From the IMG/VR virus record IMGVR_UViG_3300029893_000085, positions 1-20,376 of that record: a stretch of 20,376 nucleotides of DNA, one strand, 5' to 3'. The stretch comes from a virus. A program made the translations under genes and the position numbers. Shown one piece after another: positions 8,404-14,675 of the stretch. Positions within the stretch are counted from its first letter, which is position 1. Every line of letters begins with the position of its first letter. The notes beneath the pieces are model-generated. The model saw only the letters and a program-made list of their open reading frames with translations, ran no database searches and was not told the DNA's origin.

Positions 8404-9050
8404 CAGCTTCTCGTCCCTTTTGCAAAAGCCGTGGCCGCCGTGCCCACGCCCCCGAGAATGGCGCTCCGCCCTCTCGATTCGGCTTCCGCCGCCGCGAGGC
8501 TGAACCTGCGAGAGCGACTGAGGGCGTTGAGTTTCGCGGTTGTGATATCTTCCTCGGCCTCTGAAATGGTCCGTTTTCGGATCGCTTCAAACGACCCGCT
8601 GCCGAACAACTCCACCCCTCTCCCCGCTCGTATCGCCGTTTGCGCGGCAAGGGTAGCCCTAAGCTGTCTCCGCCTCTGCACTTCCTCTTGCTCGGCGGCA
8701 ACCCTTGCGATCTCCATCTCTTCGCGGAACTGGGCCGCCTCGAATTCGGCCGCTTGCGCTCCCCTGAACCCGCCGGCCAGCGCAGAGACGGCCCCGAGGG
8801 TGGCAAGACCGGAGCCGATCGGGTCGTCCACGAACTTCTGGCCGAATTTCGTGAACGCCCCGCCGATGAAATCCCCCGCATCGGCGAGAAGCCCGCCGCC
8901 AGCTTCGGGCACGAACGCCTCCGCGCCGCCGACGAGGGCGCCCGCAAGCCCGCCGGAAGGAATCAGGGAGCCCTCCATTATGCCAATGGAGCCAAGTTCC
9001 GCAAAAGCGGCGGCGGAAAAAGGATCGGGGGCGCCAAAGAGAAAGCCCAT
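8403..9050 (-). CDS. Internal virion protein, T7 gp14-like position
   Basis: The 215-aa protein has two parts. The first ~95 residues are hydrophobic and rich in Gly and Ala (MGFLFGAPDPFSAAAF, GLAGALVGGAEAFV, SGLATLGAVSALAGGF). The rest is a long amphipathic helix with Arg/Glu/Ala/Gln repeats, including RRQLRATLAAQTAIRAGRG and a serine-rich SGSFEAIRKR turn. This hydrophobic head followed by a helical tail with the G-x-x-L-x-GSGS-type turn is typical of podovirus gp14-like proteins, which form the outer-membrane part of the ejection conduit. The ATG follows the tail tubular protein B stop by 1 nt. TAGGAGA, 6 nt upstream, lies inside the end of that gene. Confidence 0.8.
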   Translation of the reverse strand: MGFLFGAPDPFSAAAFAELGSIGIMEGSLIPSGGLAGALVGGAEAFVPEAGGGLLADAGDFIGGAFTKFGQKFVDDPIGSGLATLGAVSALAGGFRGAQAAEFEAAQFREEMEIARVAAEQEEVQRRRQLRATLAAQTAIRAGRGVELFGSGSFEAIRKRTISEAEEDITTAKLNALSRSRRFSLAAAEAESRGRSAILGGVGTAATAFAKGTRS

Positions 9051-9051
9051 C

Positions 9052-11025
9052 TCAGTCTCCTATCTCCACTTCCCGCGTCAATCCGAGGATCGTCACCTTG
9101 GCCGGGTTGTTGACGCTGATCGTCAGTTGAGCGTCCGCATCGAACCCGAGGAAATACACGTCCGCCGTTCCTGTTCTCGTCGGGGCGGGTGAGTCGAAAT
9201 CATCCCCCGCTTGATCGGGGTAGATATCCGTTCCCCCGACAGAGAACGGATGGGACCGATCCATCTGGATGTGCGCTCGCGCGAGGCCCAAAATCCTGCC
9301 CTTGCTCACGCCGTCCGGCAAATCGAACGCGGCGGGCATGGGGATGATCTGTTGCGTGAACCTGAACCCAACGCTGATTCCCGTGGTCGCGGGAGCATTC
9401 GCGGGAAGGGTGATTCCCCCCGTCGAGTTCATGTTCGTGGTGCCGAGGAAGTGTCCGTTGGAAACGATATACACCGCTTCCCCGGCGAACTGCGTCGCGC
9501 CGGAGAAAGTGACGGTGGCCGTGCTCGTTCCCGCGTTCAACGCGATTTGGCAATCCAGCGCTTCCCCGGTGTCGGAGAACTTCTCCAGGGTCAGGACGGT
9601 CCCGGTATCGAGGACTCTTTCAACGGCAAGAAACACCTCGGTATCGACATCGGCTAGAGATCGGACCGTGCCGGCGGTCTGCCACGGGACCCACGCTGCG
9701 ATCTTTTCATCCCTGACGGAATGAAAGACCGAAATCTGACCAGAGGAAGTCAGCAGCAATGCGTACTGTTCGGGGAACCCCGTCCTTCCGTAAAGCACCG
9801 AAAGAGCCGTCGGTGCCGAGTAGGTAGACCCGCCGATGATCAGGTGGGGAGCCAGCAGAGACACGGGATTCGCGGTGTACGCCTGTAGAGTGTCCTCCCA
9901 CAGCGCCTCTCTGACAACCGACCCGGTGTGTTGGACGAACACAAACGCCTCGTCGAACAGTCTCGGCTTGACTTGAGCGCACCCGTAGGGCTGCTGTTTT
10001 TCGACCCGGAAATTCCCTGGCGTCAGAGGATTGGAGGCCGAAGTCGGGACGTAGTAGAATTCCCTTTCGGCGAAGAGGGTCAAAAATCTTCCGCCGACGG
10101 CGTATCTTGCGTTCGCTCCGGCGACGCCCTCCCAGATCGCCTCGTCGTCCAGCCCCGTCCCAACGTCGAAGTTGTAATAGAGTCCGACCTTGCTCATCCA
10201 CAAACCGGAGGGTCTCGACTTGGCGCCGAAGAAAACCAGCCGATCGGGAAAGAACTCGACCGAAATGGGCCATCCCCGATAAGCGGAAAAAGCCTGCTCT
10301 TCCCAATCGTCCGTCGAGTTGGTCGAAGAAAGGGCTTCCCGAACGATCCCCGAGGCGGAAGTGGCGGAAGCAACGGCGGTGATGGAGACCTGTTTCCCCC
10401 TGATCCGAATGATGTCGTTCACCTGCTGAGTTGAGAACGCGGCATCCGACGCCGTTATGGTTATCGTTGACCCGGCGTTGATGGTCGAAGCCTCAACCGT
10501 CACCGAGGACGAGACGTATTTATAGAATGGCTGCCACACCGGATACCCCGTCACGGCTCCGGTGGTCTGACTCGCGAACGGGAAGTTCTCGGTGGTGAAA
10601 GTCGTGGTCCCCGTTCTCAGTATCCTCTGCGGTCTCAGGTCCTCATGGCACAGAATCAACGTGTCATAGGATTGCGCCCAAGTCAGCTTTCCGTCCGTCA
10701 CCATCCCCGAAGTCAGGGTGGAAAGGGTGAGCGTGTTCAACAACTGTCCGGTGGTGCCATAGATATCAATGGCTCCTGTCCGGTAGTGGAACACATACCT
10801 TTGGGTCGGGTTGAACACGAACGACCCCAGGACTCCGTAAGTGGACCCGAGGGTGTTGAGGTAAAGAGTGCCGGGACGAGTTCTTACCCCACCCTGAGCC
10901 AGGGGCGCGAAGTTCAGGAGGGACTCGGCCCCGTTGGTGGTGAAGGTCTTGTCAAACCTCGCCGCCATCAGCGGGGACATTTCCCCGTGATGGAAAGACG
11001 TTTGGGCCTGTCGGAACTTGGCCAT
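9052..11025 (-). CDS. Tail tubular protein B / tail nozzle (T7 gp12-like)
   Basis: This 657-aa protein begins MAKFRQAQTSFHHGEMSPLM. It shows the family signature of an F-x-x-GE(L/M)SP segment, a D-containing loop, and then LLNFAPLAQGGVRTRPGTLY at about residues 35-55. The rest is beta-rich, with multiple blades such as FHYRTGAIDIYG, TWAQSYDTLILCHEDLRPQR and ISVEFFPDRLVFFGAKSRPSGLWMS in two parts. This is the tail nozzle or tubular B protein that extends the tail tube and, with gp11-type rings, anchors fibres. Start and stop are 1-2 nt from its neighbours (TGAGATG upstream). The size is somewhat smaller than T7 gp12, as is common in non-T7 podoviruses. Confidence 0.9.
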   Translation of the reverse strand: MAKFRQAQTSFHHGEMSPLMAARFDKTFTTNGAESLLNFAPLAQGGVRTRPGTLYLNTLGSTYGVLGSFVFNPTQRYVFHYRTGAIDIYGTTGQLLNTLTLSTLTSGMVTDGKLTWAQSYDTLILCHEDLRPQRILRTGTTTFTTENFPFASQTTGAVTGYPVWQPFYKYVSSSVTVEASTINAGSTITITASDAAFSTQQVNDIIRIRGKQVSITAVASATSASGIVREALSSTNSTDDWEEQAFSAYRGWPISVEFFPDRLVFFGAKSRPSGLWMSKVGLYYNFDVGTGLDDEAIWEGVAGANARYAVGGRFLTLFAEREFYYVPTSASNPLTPGNFRVEKQQPYGCAQVKPRLFDEAFVFVQHTGSVVREALWEDTLQAYTANPVSLLAPHLIIGGSTYSAPTALSVLYGRTGFPEQYALLLTSSGQISVFHSVRDEKIAAWVPWQTAGTVRSLADVDTEVFLAVERVLDTGTVLTLEKFSDTGEALDCQIALNAGTSTATVTFSGATQFAGEAVYIVSNGHFLGTTNMNSTGGITLPANAPATTGISVGFRFTQQIIPMPAAFDLPDGVSKGRILGLARAHIQMDRSHPFSVGGTDIYPDQAGDDFDSPAPTRTGTADVYFLGFDADAQLTISVNNPAKVTILGLTREVEIGD

Positions 11026-11026
11026 C

Positions 11027-11623
11027 TCAGTTCCGAATCGCTACCAGACGGGAGCGCGGGAACTTACGCGAGGTCTGCTGCTGGCTGTCCCGGTTCCGGG
11101 CTATGGGTTTCGTCACCCTCTCCCAGTGTTCCTTGATCTCCTCCGCCAGCTTGCGGTCCCGCTTCAACGCCCCGGTGAATACAGCTTCCAGCCCCTCGGT
11201 GACGAGATCGACGAAATAGGGCGGCCACAGGGTCTCGGGCACCTTGTAGACGTACCTTGCGTAGAGTTCGTGGGTTTCGTCGTAGTCCGTGGCGACCTTG
11301 TCCTCCAATCTCTCGTAAGGAATGGGGATGTCGTCGCCGTCGGACTCGTAGAGGAAGATTCCGTGCAGGTCTAAGATATCGGACGGAAGCTGCCACAGTT
11401 CTTTGAATTTCAGCCGCGCGGGCGTGGTGACATGGACCAGCTTTGCGTCCTTGGTGGCGAATTTCCAGGGATGCTCGGTCAAAACCCCCTCGATGAAGGG
11501 GTCCCACTCCCTTCCCGCTACCCTGGATTCGGTCTGGGCGGCTGAATCGTCGAACGAGGCTATCGGGTTCGCCCCGATCCGGGTGAGCGCCCGCGAGCAA
11601 ATCTGGAATTTGGTATAGGCCAT
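11027..11623 (-). CDS. Tail tubular protein A / head-tail adaptor (T7 gp11 / P22 gp4-like)
   Basis: The 198-aa protein starts MAYTKFQICSRALTRIGANP and continues with IASFDDSAAQTESRV. This is the conserved beginning of the gp11/gp4 adaptor family (ICSRAL-x-x-IGA-x-x-I-x-SF-x-D). The HPWKFATKDAKL segment and LWQLPSDILDLHG are also typical. It should form the ring between portal and tail nozzle and act before tail assembly. The ATG directly abuts a 15-bp palindrome, and a normal Shine-Dalgarno at proper distance is not obvious; only a GGGG lies immediately before the start. The gene opens the tail block and follows a copy of the four-copy junction motif by 31 nt. Confidence 0.9.
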   Translation of the reverse strand: MAYTKFQICSRALTRIGANPIASFDDSAAQTESRVAGREWDPFIEGVLTEHPWKFATKDAKLVHVTTPARLKFKELWQLPSDILDLHGIFLYESDGDDIPIPYERLEDKVATDYDETHELYARYVYKVPETLWPPYFVDLVTEGLEAVFTGALKRDRKLAEEIKEHWERVTKPIARNRDSQQQTSRKFPRSRLVAIRN

Positions 11624-11638
11624 GCCCCATTATGGGGC
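11624..11638. repeat. Perfect 15-bp palindrome abutting the tail tubular A start codon
   Basis: GCCCCAT-T-ATGGGGC is a perfect 7-bp inverted repeat around a single central base, ending at the base before the ATG at 11623. The centre is too small for an intramolecular hairpin with the full stem, so it may be an operator-like dyad or a translation-modulating structure with a shortened stem. It lies 16 nt downstream of a junction motif copy. Confidence 0.5.
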
Positions 11639-11643
11639 GGGGT

Positions 11644-12006
11644 CTACGCGGCGGCACAGGCCATGACTTGCGCCTCTTTGATCCTTGCCTCCAATTCCGC
11701 CCGGCTCATGTTGAAGCTGTTGATGCCCAATTCCTTGGCCTTCTTCCTGAGATCGTTGATGCTGAACTTCCGGTATCGGACAAAGAGGGGCGCGGTGTAA
11801 ATCTGGTCGTCCTTGTCGCAGACAACCAAACCCAGAAAGGCGTCCTGGGTCCGAACCAGGATCACGTCGTCCAATCTCAGATGGCGGGCGGCGTTGAAAT
11901 ACCCGTCTTTCAAGACCTCTTCGGCCAGATCGTCGGTCTTGTAGGAGTAGAGGCACAGGGCCTCGCTGTCGCTCATGCACGCCAGAGCGGATTTCTTGAT
12001 GAACAT
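11644..12006 (-). CDS. Small virion-region protein with Rho-N/SAP-like C-terminus
   Basis: The 120-aa protein starts MFIKKSALACMSDSEALCLY. The middle (KDGYFNAARHLRLDDVILVR and VVCDKDDQIYTAPL) looks like a small beta domain seen in many phages next to capsid genes. The end, INDLRKKAKELGINSFNMSR followed by AELEARIKEA, has the helix-extended-helix pattern of Rho N-terminal/SAP-like nucleic-acid-binding motifs. The last codons (VMACAAA) contain a copy of the four-copy junction motif. The start is 1 nt after the preceding stop, with GGAG 6 nt before the ATG. It may be a minor head or head-tail completion protein; a DNA-binding role is inferred from the tail motif alone. Confidence 0.75.
   Translation of the reverse strand: MFIKKSALACMSDSEALCLYSYKTDDLAEEVLKDGYFNAARHLRLDDVILVRTQDAFLGLVVCDKDDQIYTAPLFVRYRKFSINDLRKKAKELGINSFNMSRAELEARIKEAQVMACAAA
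11655..11667 (-). promoter_or_regulatory. Four-copy junction motif, copy 2 (candidate phage promoter)
   Basis: The minus strand reads GTCATGGCCTGTG inside the last codons of the 120-aa gene, 31 nt upstream of the tail tubular protein A start. The flanks differ from the other copies (AA before and CCGC after), so the shared core is not part of a longer duplication. The regulatory role is inferred. Confidence 0.6.
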
Positions 12007-12007
12007 A

Positions 12008-12781
12008 TCAGACTCCGAATTTCATCTTCTTGAACCAGTCCAGGGTCTCGATGGCGCCCATGAAATGAGCCGACCTGAGTTGTCCCTGTTGCGTCTGCTG
12101 CTGATGAACCCCCAATTGGTGAACCAGGGCTCTCCGATGGGCCGTGAGTTTCCGGTATTCCGGGTTCTCCACGCACTCGGGGTAGGTCCACTGCCCGGCC
12201 ATGAACAGGTCCGACTCGGGCGGAACCGAGACTTTGATCCCCCGGTACTTCTCGAACTCGCGCTTGAGGTAGAGGATGGCCTGTCTCTGATATCCGTACT
12301 CTTCGTTGAGGGCCATATCGACCCCCCACAGCCAGATATCCTTATACCCTTCAAGAGCCGCGTGGCACATCATCCAGGCTATAGTAGAGGTCAGGCATTC
12401 GGACCCGAACTCCTTCTCGATTTCCTCCCTTGGAATGACCTTTGCCTTCGGGATGAATTGATCGGGTTGGATCAGCCACACCGCCCCGCCCTGGTTTGCC
12501 ACCTCCGCAAGCCAGTGAACGTGCCTTATGTTGTCCAGCTGGAAATCGGGATTGTTGTGGCGGTCCAGAAGATAGGGAAGGGAGTGAAGCTCGTACCAGC
12601 GATGGAAATGAGGGGTGATCCTCATCGGATCGAGTCCGACGCACCATATCTCTCCATCTTCTCCGGGGGGCTTTGCAAACAGGGGGAAGGGGGCCGCGTG
12701 TCTCGACGACGGGGCCGTTCCCACGATGTTCACCCTGCGAGGAAGGGGGCTTTCGCCCCCTTCCCAAGTCATGTTGTTCAT
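12008..12781 (-). CDS. Rossmann-like phage protein with GTAPSS motif (putative glycosyltransferase/MptE-like fold)
   Basis: The protein has 257 aa from an ATG at 12781 that overlaps the previous stop (ATGA); a second ATG three codons on is possible. Residues 15-27 (RRVNIVGTAPSSR) form a beta-strand plus glycine/proline/serine loop at the start of a Rossmann-like fold. EIWCVGLDP and HRWYELHSLPYL follow. The second half has STIAWMMCHAALEGYKDIWL, WGVDMALNEEYGYQR and KVSVPPESDLF. I recognise this combination (G-x-APS-S, W-x-ELH, T-S-(S/T)-IAWM, GVDM-x-x-x-EEYGYQR, PPESDL) as a widespread uncharacterised phage family. It resembles nucleotide-sugar or pterin-linked Rossmann enzymes, so a transferase role is possible but unproven. 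It sits between the capsid and tail genes. The C-terminal 40 residues are Gln-rich. Confidence 0.8.
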   Translation of the reverse strand: MNNMTWEGGESPLPRRVNIVGTAPSSRHAAPFPLFAKPPGEDGEIWCVGLDPMRITPHFHRWYELHSLPYLLDRHNNPDFQLDNIRHVHWLAEVANQGGAVWLIQPDQFIPKAKVIPREEIEKEFGSECLTSTIAWMMCHAALEGYKDIWLWGVDMALNEEYGYQRQAILYLKREFEKYRGIKVSVPPESDLFMAGQWTYPECVENPEYRKLTAHRRALVHQLGVHQQQTQQGQLRSAHFMGAIETLDWFKKMKFGV

Positions 12782-13356
12782 GACGTGGCGTGCAGGACCG
12801 TGGAGGTGTTGGTCGTGCCGACCGTGACGCCCGCGACCGCGACCTGTAGCCATTTGGTCGTGTTGAGGGCGAACAGGGTTGCGCTCTCGCCGTCGCCGTC
12901 CAGGGTGAGGACGGTGTCGGTGTCCGCCGACACGCCGCCCGTGGACGTGATGGTGATGGAAGTGGACCCGGAGTTCTGCAGGATACGGACCATCTGCCCC
13001 GCGACCAACGGCTGAGTCAGCGTGAAGTTCACGTTGCCCGTGGCCGTGATCACGTTGACGCCCCACGGGTTCAGCGCGCCCGAGGAAGCCTGGGTCGTGA
13101 CGGTATCGATCCAGCCCACCGGGATCAACGCGCCCCCGGTAGTCCCGTTCGAACCGACGCGGAATTGCCCCTCGCCGTCGGACGCATAGATGTAGATGCG
13201 ATCCGAAGAGGCCAGCATGTCGGAGACATAGCTGGTCGAGGGGAAGTAGTTGGCCGCGACGATGGTGGCCATCGCCTCGCCGGTCGAGGTATAGACGAAC
13301 TCCTTGTAAACGCCGTGATACGGCTTCTGATGGAGCCCGGATGCAGTAAACGGCAT
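12778..13356 (-). CDS. Probable capsid decoration / minor head protein
   Basis: The 192-aa protein starts MPFTASGLHQKPYHGVYKEF and directly follows the capsid gene. An AAGGAGG ribosome site 6 nt upstream overlaps the capsid TAA stop. The N-terminal ~75 residues (ATIVAANYFPSTSYVSDMLA, then SSDRIYIYASDGEGQFRVG) match a recurrent phage virion type that combines the A-x-YF segment with a short beta domain. The rest is Thr/Val/Gly/Ser-rich with beta-sandwich-like strands (VNFTLTQPLVAGQMVRILQN, STSITITSTGGV). The lack of charge and the capsid-adjacent position favour a decoration or head-fibre protein. I see no catalytic motif. Confidence 0.78.
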   Translation of the reverse strand: MPFTASGLHQKPYHGVYKEFVYTSTGEAMATIVAANYFPSTSYVSDMLASSDRIYIYASDGEGQFRVGSNGTTGGALIPVGWIDTVTTQASSGALNPWGVNVITATGNVNFTLTQPLVAGQMVRILQNSGSTSITITSTGGVSADTDTVLTLDGDGESATLFALNTTKWLQVAVAGVTVGTTNTSTVLHATS

Positions 13357-13366
13357 CGTAGCCTCC

Positions 13367-14221
13367 TTATGCGCCTTCGTTGACCAGCAATTGCTGGACG
13401 CCGTCGGGTTCGATCACGACGGAGCCGGCGCTGATCATCGAGTTGAAGAACCACGCGGCGCGATCGCCGTGCCACGTCATGTCGGTCTGGATTCCCGTTC
13501 CGACGCCCTTGCCCACGGCGTTCTTGTGCCAGGTCAGGATATACCGGGATGTGCCGGAGAGAGTCAGGCCGGTGTGGTTGAACCAGTTCACGCCCAACCA
13601 ACGCCGCATCCGCCAGGGGTTCTCCGAGTAGGGAGTCATCCCGACGTACTCGGCCCGGGCGAATTGGTCGTGGGTCAGCATGTATTCCCACACCTGCATG
13701 GAGACGGCGGAGAACACGTTGCCGTCGTCCAGGGGAACGTCCCGACGCCCCAGAGCGCCGACGTGAGTGGCGAATATCTGGATCACCGTGCCCGCCGTCG
13801 CGGTCGAAGAGAGGGCGGTCAGGTTGCGAGCCGTGCTCTGGTTGGTGGTGGCCGCTTCCAACACGTCGATGGTGAGCTTGTCCTCCTGCCGGCCAAGAGC
13901 CGCAACGGCGGTCTGCTGGACGGCGGCGCGCTCGTCGTGGCGGATTTTCAGGAGGTCGAGCTTGTCGATCCACTGGCCGGCGTAGAAGTCGCTCATGGTG
14001 GCGGACGCCGTCTCGTGGCTCGGGTTCATCGGCGTGACTTGGGAGTTCCGGCCCTTGGTGGAAGCCGTGCCCGTGCCGAGGCGCTGGAAGGTGATGGTGT
14101 TGCCTTCGACCCCGTCAACGGTGCGGACGGTGCCGTTGAGCTTGGCCCCCATCCGCTGGTAACGCAGGGTGATCTCGCGATCGTACTGCGTTACGAAAGC
14201 ATCATCGATATCGTTGGCCAT
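13367..14221 (-). CDS. Major capsid protein
   Basis: The protein has 284 aa from the ATG at 14221 (MANDIDDAFVTQYD). That start has AAAGGG about 9-10 nt upstream; the longer frame from 14245 lacks one. The sequence is that of the podovirus capsid family with N-terminal QYDREITLRYQRMGAKLNGT, TVDGVEGNTITFQRLGTGTA and HETASATMSDFYAGQWIDKL, then LGRQEDKLTIDVLEAATT. The C-terminal part holds RADEYVGMTPYSENPW-type and WFFNSMISAGSVVIEPDG segments (the latter at about residues 258-275). It assembles the HK97-fold shell around the scaffold encoded just upstream. A 130-nt leader with hairpins and a junction motif separates it from the small OB-fold-like gene, which would allow capsid expression to be set independently. 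Confidence 0.92.
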   Translation of the reverse strand: MANDIDDAFVTQYDREITLRYQRMGAKLNGTVRTVDGVEGNTITFQRLGTGTASTKGRNSQVTPMNPSHETASATMSDFYAGQWIDKLDLLKIRHDERAAVQQTAVAALGRQEDKLTIDVLEAATTNQSTARNLTALSSTATAGTVIQIFATHVGALGRRDVPLDDGNVFSAVSMQVWEYMLTHDQFARAEYVGMTPYSENPWRMRRWLGVNWFNHTGLTLSGTSRYILTWHKNAVGKGVGTGIQTDMTWHGDRAAWFFNSMISAGSVVIEPDGVQQLLVNEGA

Positions 14222-14238
14222 AGGAGTACCCTTTCGTT

Positions 14239-14252
14239 CCAACAACGGTTGG
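14239..14252 (-). other. Small hairpin just upstream of the capsid ribosome-binding site
   Basis: Arms CCAAC and GTTGG (14239-14243 and 14248-14252) pair around a 4-nt loop. The structure ends a few bases before the AAAGGG of the capsid gene and could influence ribosome access or mRNA stability. The effect is inferred. Confidence 0.35.
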
Positions 14253-14315
14253 CGCGTCCGGGTGTCCGTCCCTTGGCCTTGCCGAGTGTCCTTTCGGGTC
14301 GGAAGGTTACGTTCA

Positions 14316-14361
14316 GGGCCTTATGCGTCTATTGTCGCTATAGAGCATTTTTTGAAGGCCC
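14316..14361. other. Extended inverted repeat in the capsid leader (5'-leader stem-loop; plus-strand terminator-like)
   Basis: Outer arms GGGCCTT (14316-14322) and AAGGCCC (14355-14361) enclose an inner stem, ATGC-g-TCTAT against ATAGAGCAT (14323-14332 and 14340-14348), with a 7-nt loop. On the minus strand this forms a long leader hairpin that begins 1 nt after the junction motif at 14363. On the plus strand the inner stem is followed by six T residues, so it could also stop antisense transcription. T7 gene 10 mRNA likewise begins with a stem-loop; that comparison is an analogy only. Confidence 0.5.
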
Positions 14362-14362
14362 G

Positions 14363-14375
14363 CACAGGCCATGAC
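14363..14375 (-). promoter_or_regulatory. Four-copy junction motif, copy 3 (candidate phage promoter before the capsid gene)
   Basis: The minus strand reads GTCATGGCCTGTG directly after the TAG stop of the 99-aa gene and 141 nt upstream of the capsid ATG. The stop plus motif reads TAGGTCATGGCCTGTG, as at 2352-2367. It lies in the only sizeable gap of the head module, which makes a transcription start for the most abundant virion protein plausible. Confidence 0.65.
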
Positions 14376-14675
14376 CTACACGATCAGCTTTTTCGGTTTG
14401 GGCAGGTATTGGGCCAGCAGGCTTTTCGAGGGCTTAGGGTCGAGCACAACCACGTTTTCAGCCCCCTTCCCCGTGGGATCGAACTTGACCAAAGCCCCCT
14501 TGATAAATCCAAGTTTGTAGAGGTCCGTGGGGTCTCTTCCGTCGTATCCCCTTATCTCTTTGGGCAGAAAGGGCCTTGCGTTGCCTTCCTGGTCCCTCAG
14601 GATGCAACAGCCCGAGCGGTCCACCACCTCCAGTATTCCGGTGGCGGTGCCCTGCCAGCGTGCTTTCGGGGTCAT
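14376..14675 (-). CDS. Small OB-fold / cold-shock-domain-like protein
   Basis: The 99-aa protein starts MTPKARWQGTATGILEVVDR. The pattern G-T-x-x-G-I-L-x-V-x-D-R followed by GCCILRDQEGNARPFLPKEI, LGFIKGALVKFDPTGKGAEN and VVVL resembles a cold-shock-like five-stranded OB fold, including the final G-x-x-V-x-FD-x-x-x-x-KG-x-x-A-x-NV strand pair. Canonical RNA-binding aromatic motifs (RNP1-type KGFGF) are not present, so RNA binding is uncertain. It overlaps the scaffold stop as ATGA. The position between scaffold and capsid could mean a virion assembly or RNA-level role; neither is shown. Confidence 0.65.
   Translation of the reverse strand: MTPKARWQGTATGILEVVDRSGCCILRDQEGNARPFLPKEIRGYDGRDPTDLYKLGFIKGALVKFDPTGKGAENVVVLDPKPSKSLLAQYLPKPKKLIV

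Noticed and set aside
12008-13066. Longer version of the Rossmann-like gene starting near 13066
   Set aside because: The N-terminal extension overlaps the decoration protein out of frame and looks like non-coding Arg/His-rich sequence. The ATGA junction at 12781 gives a clean start.
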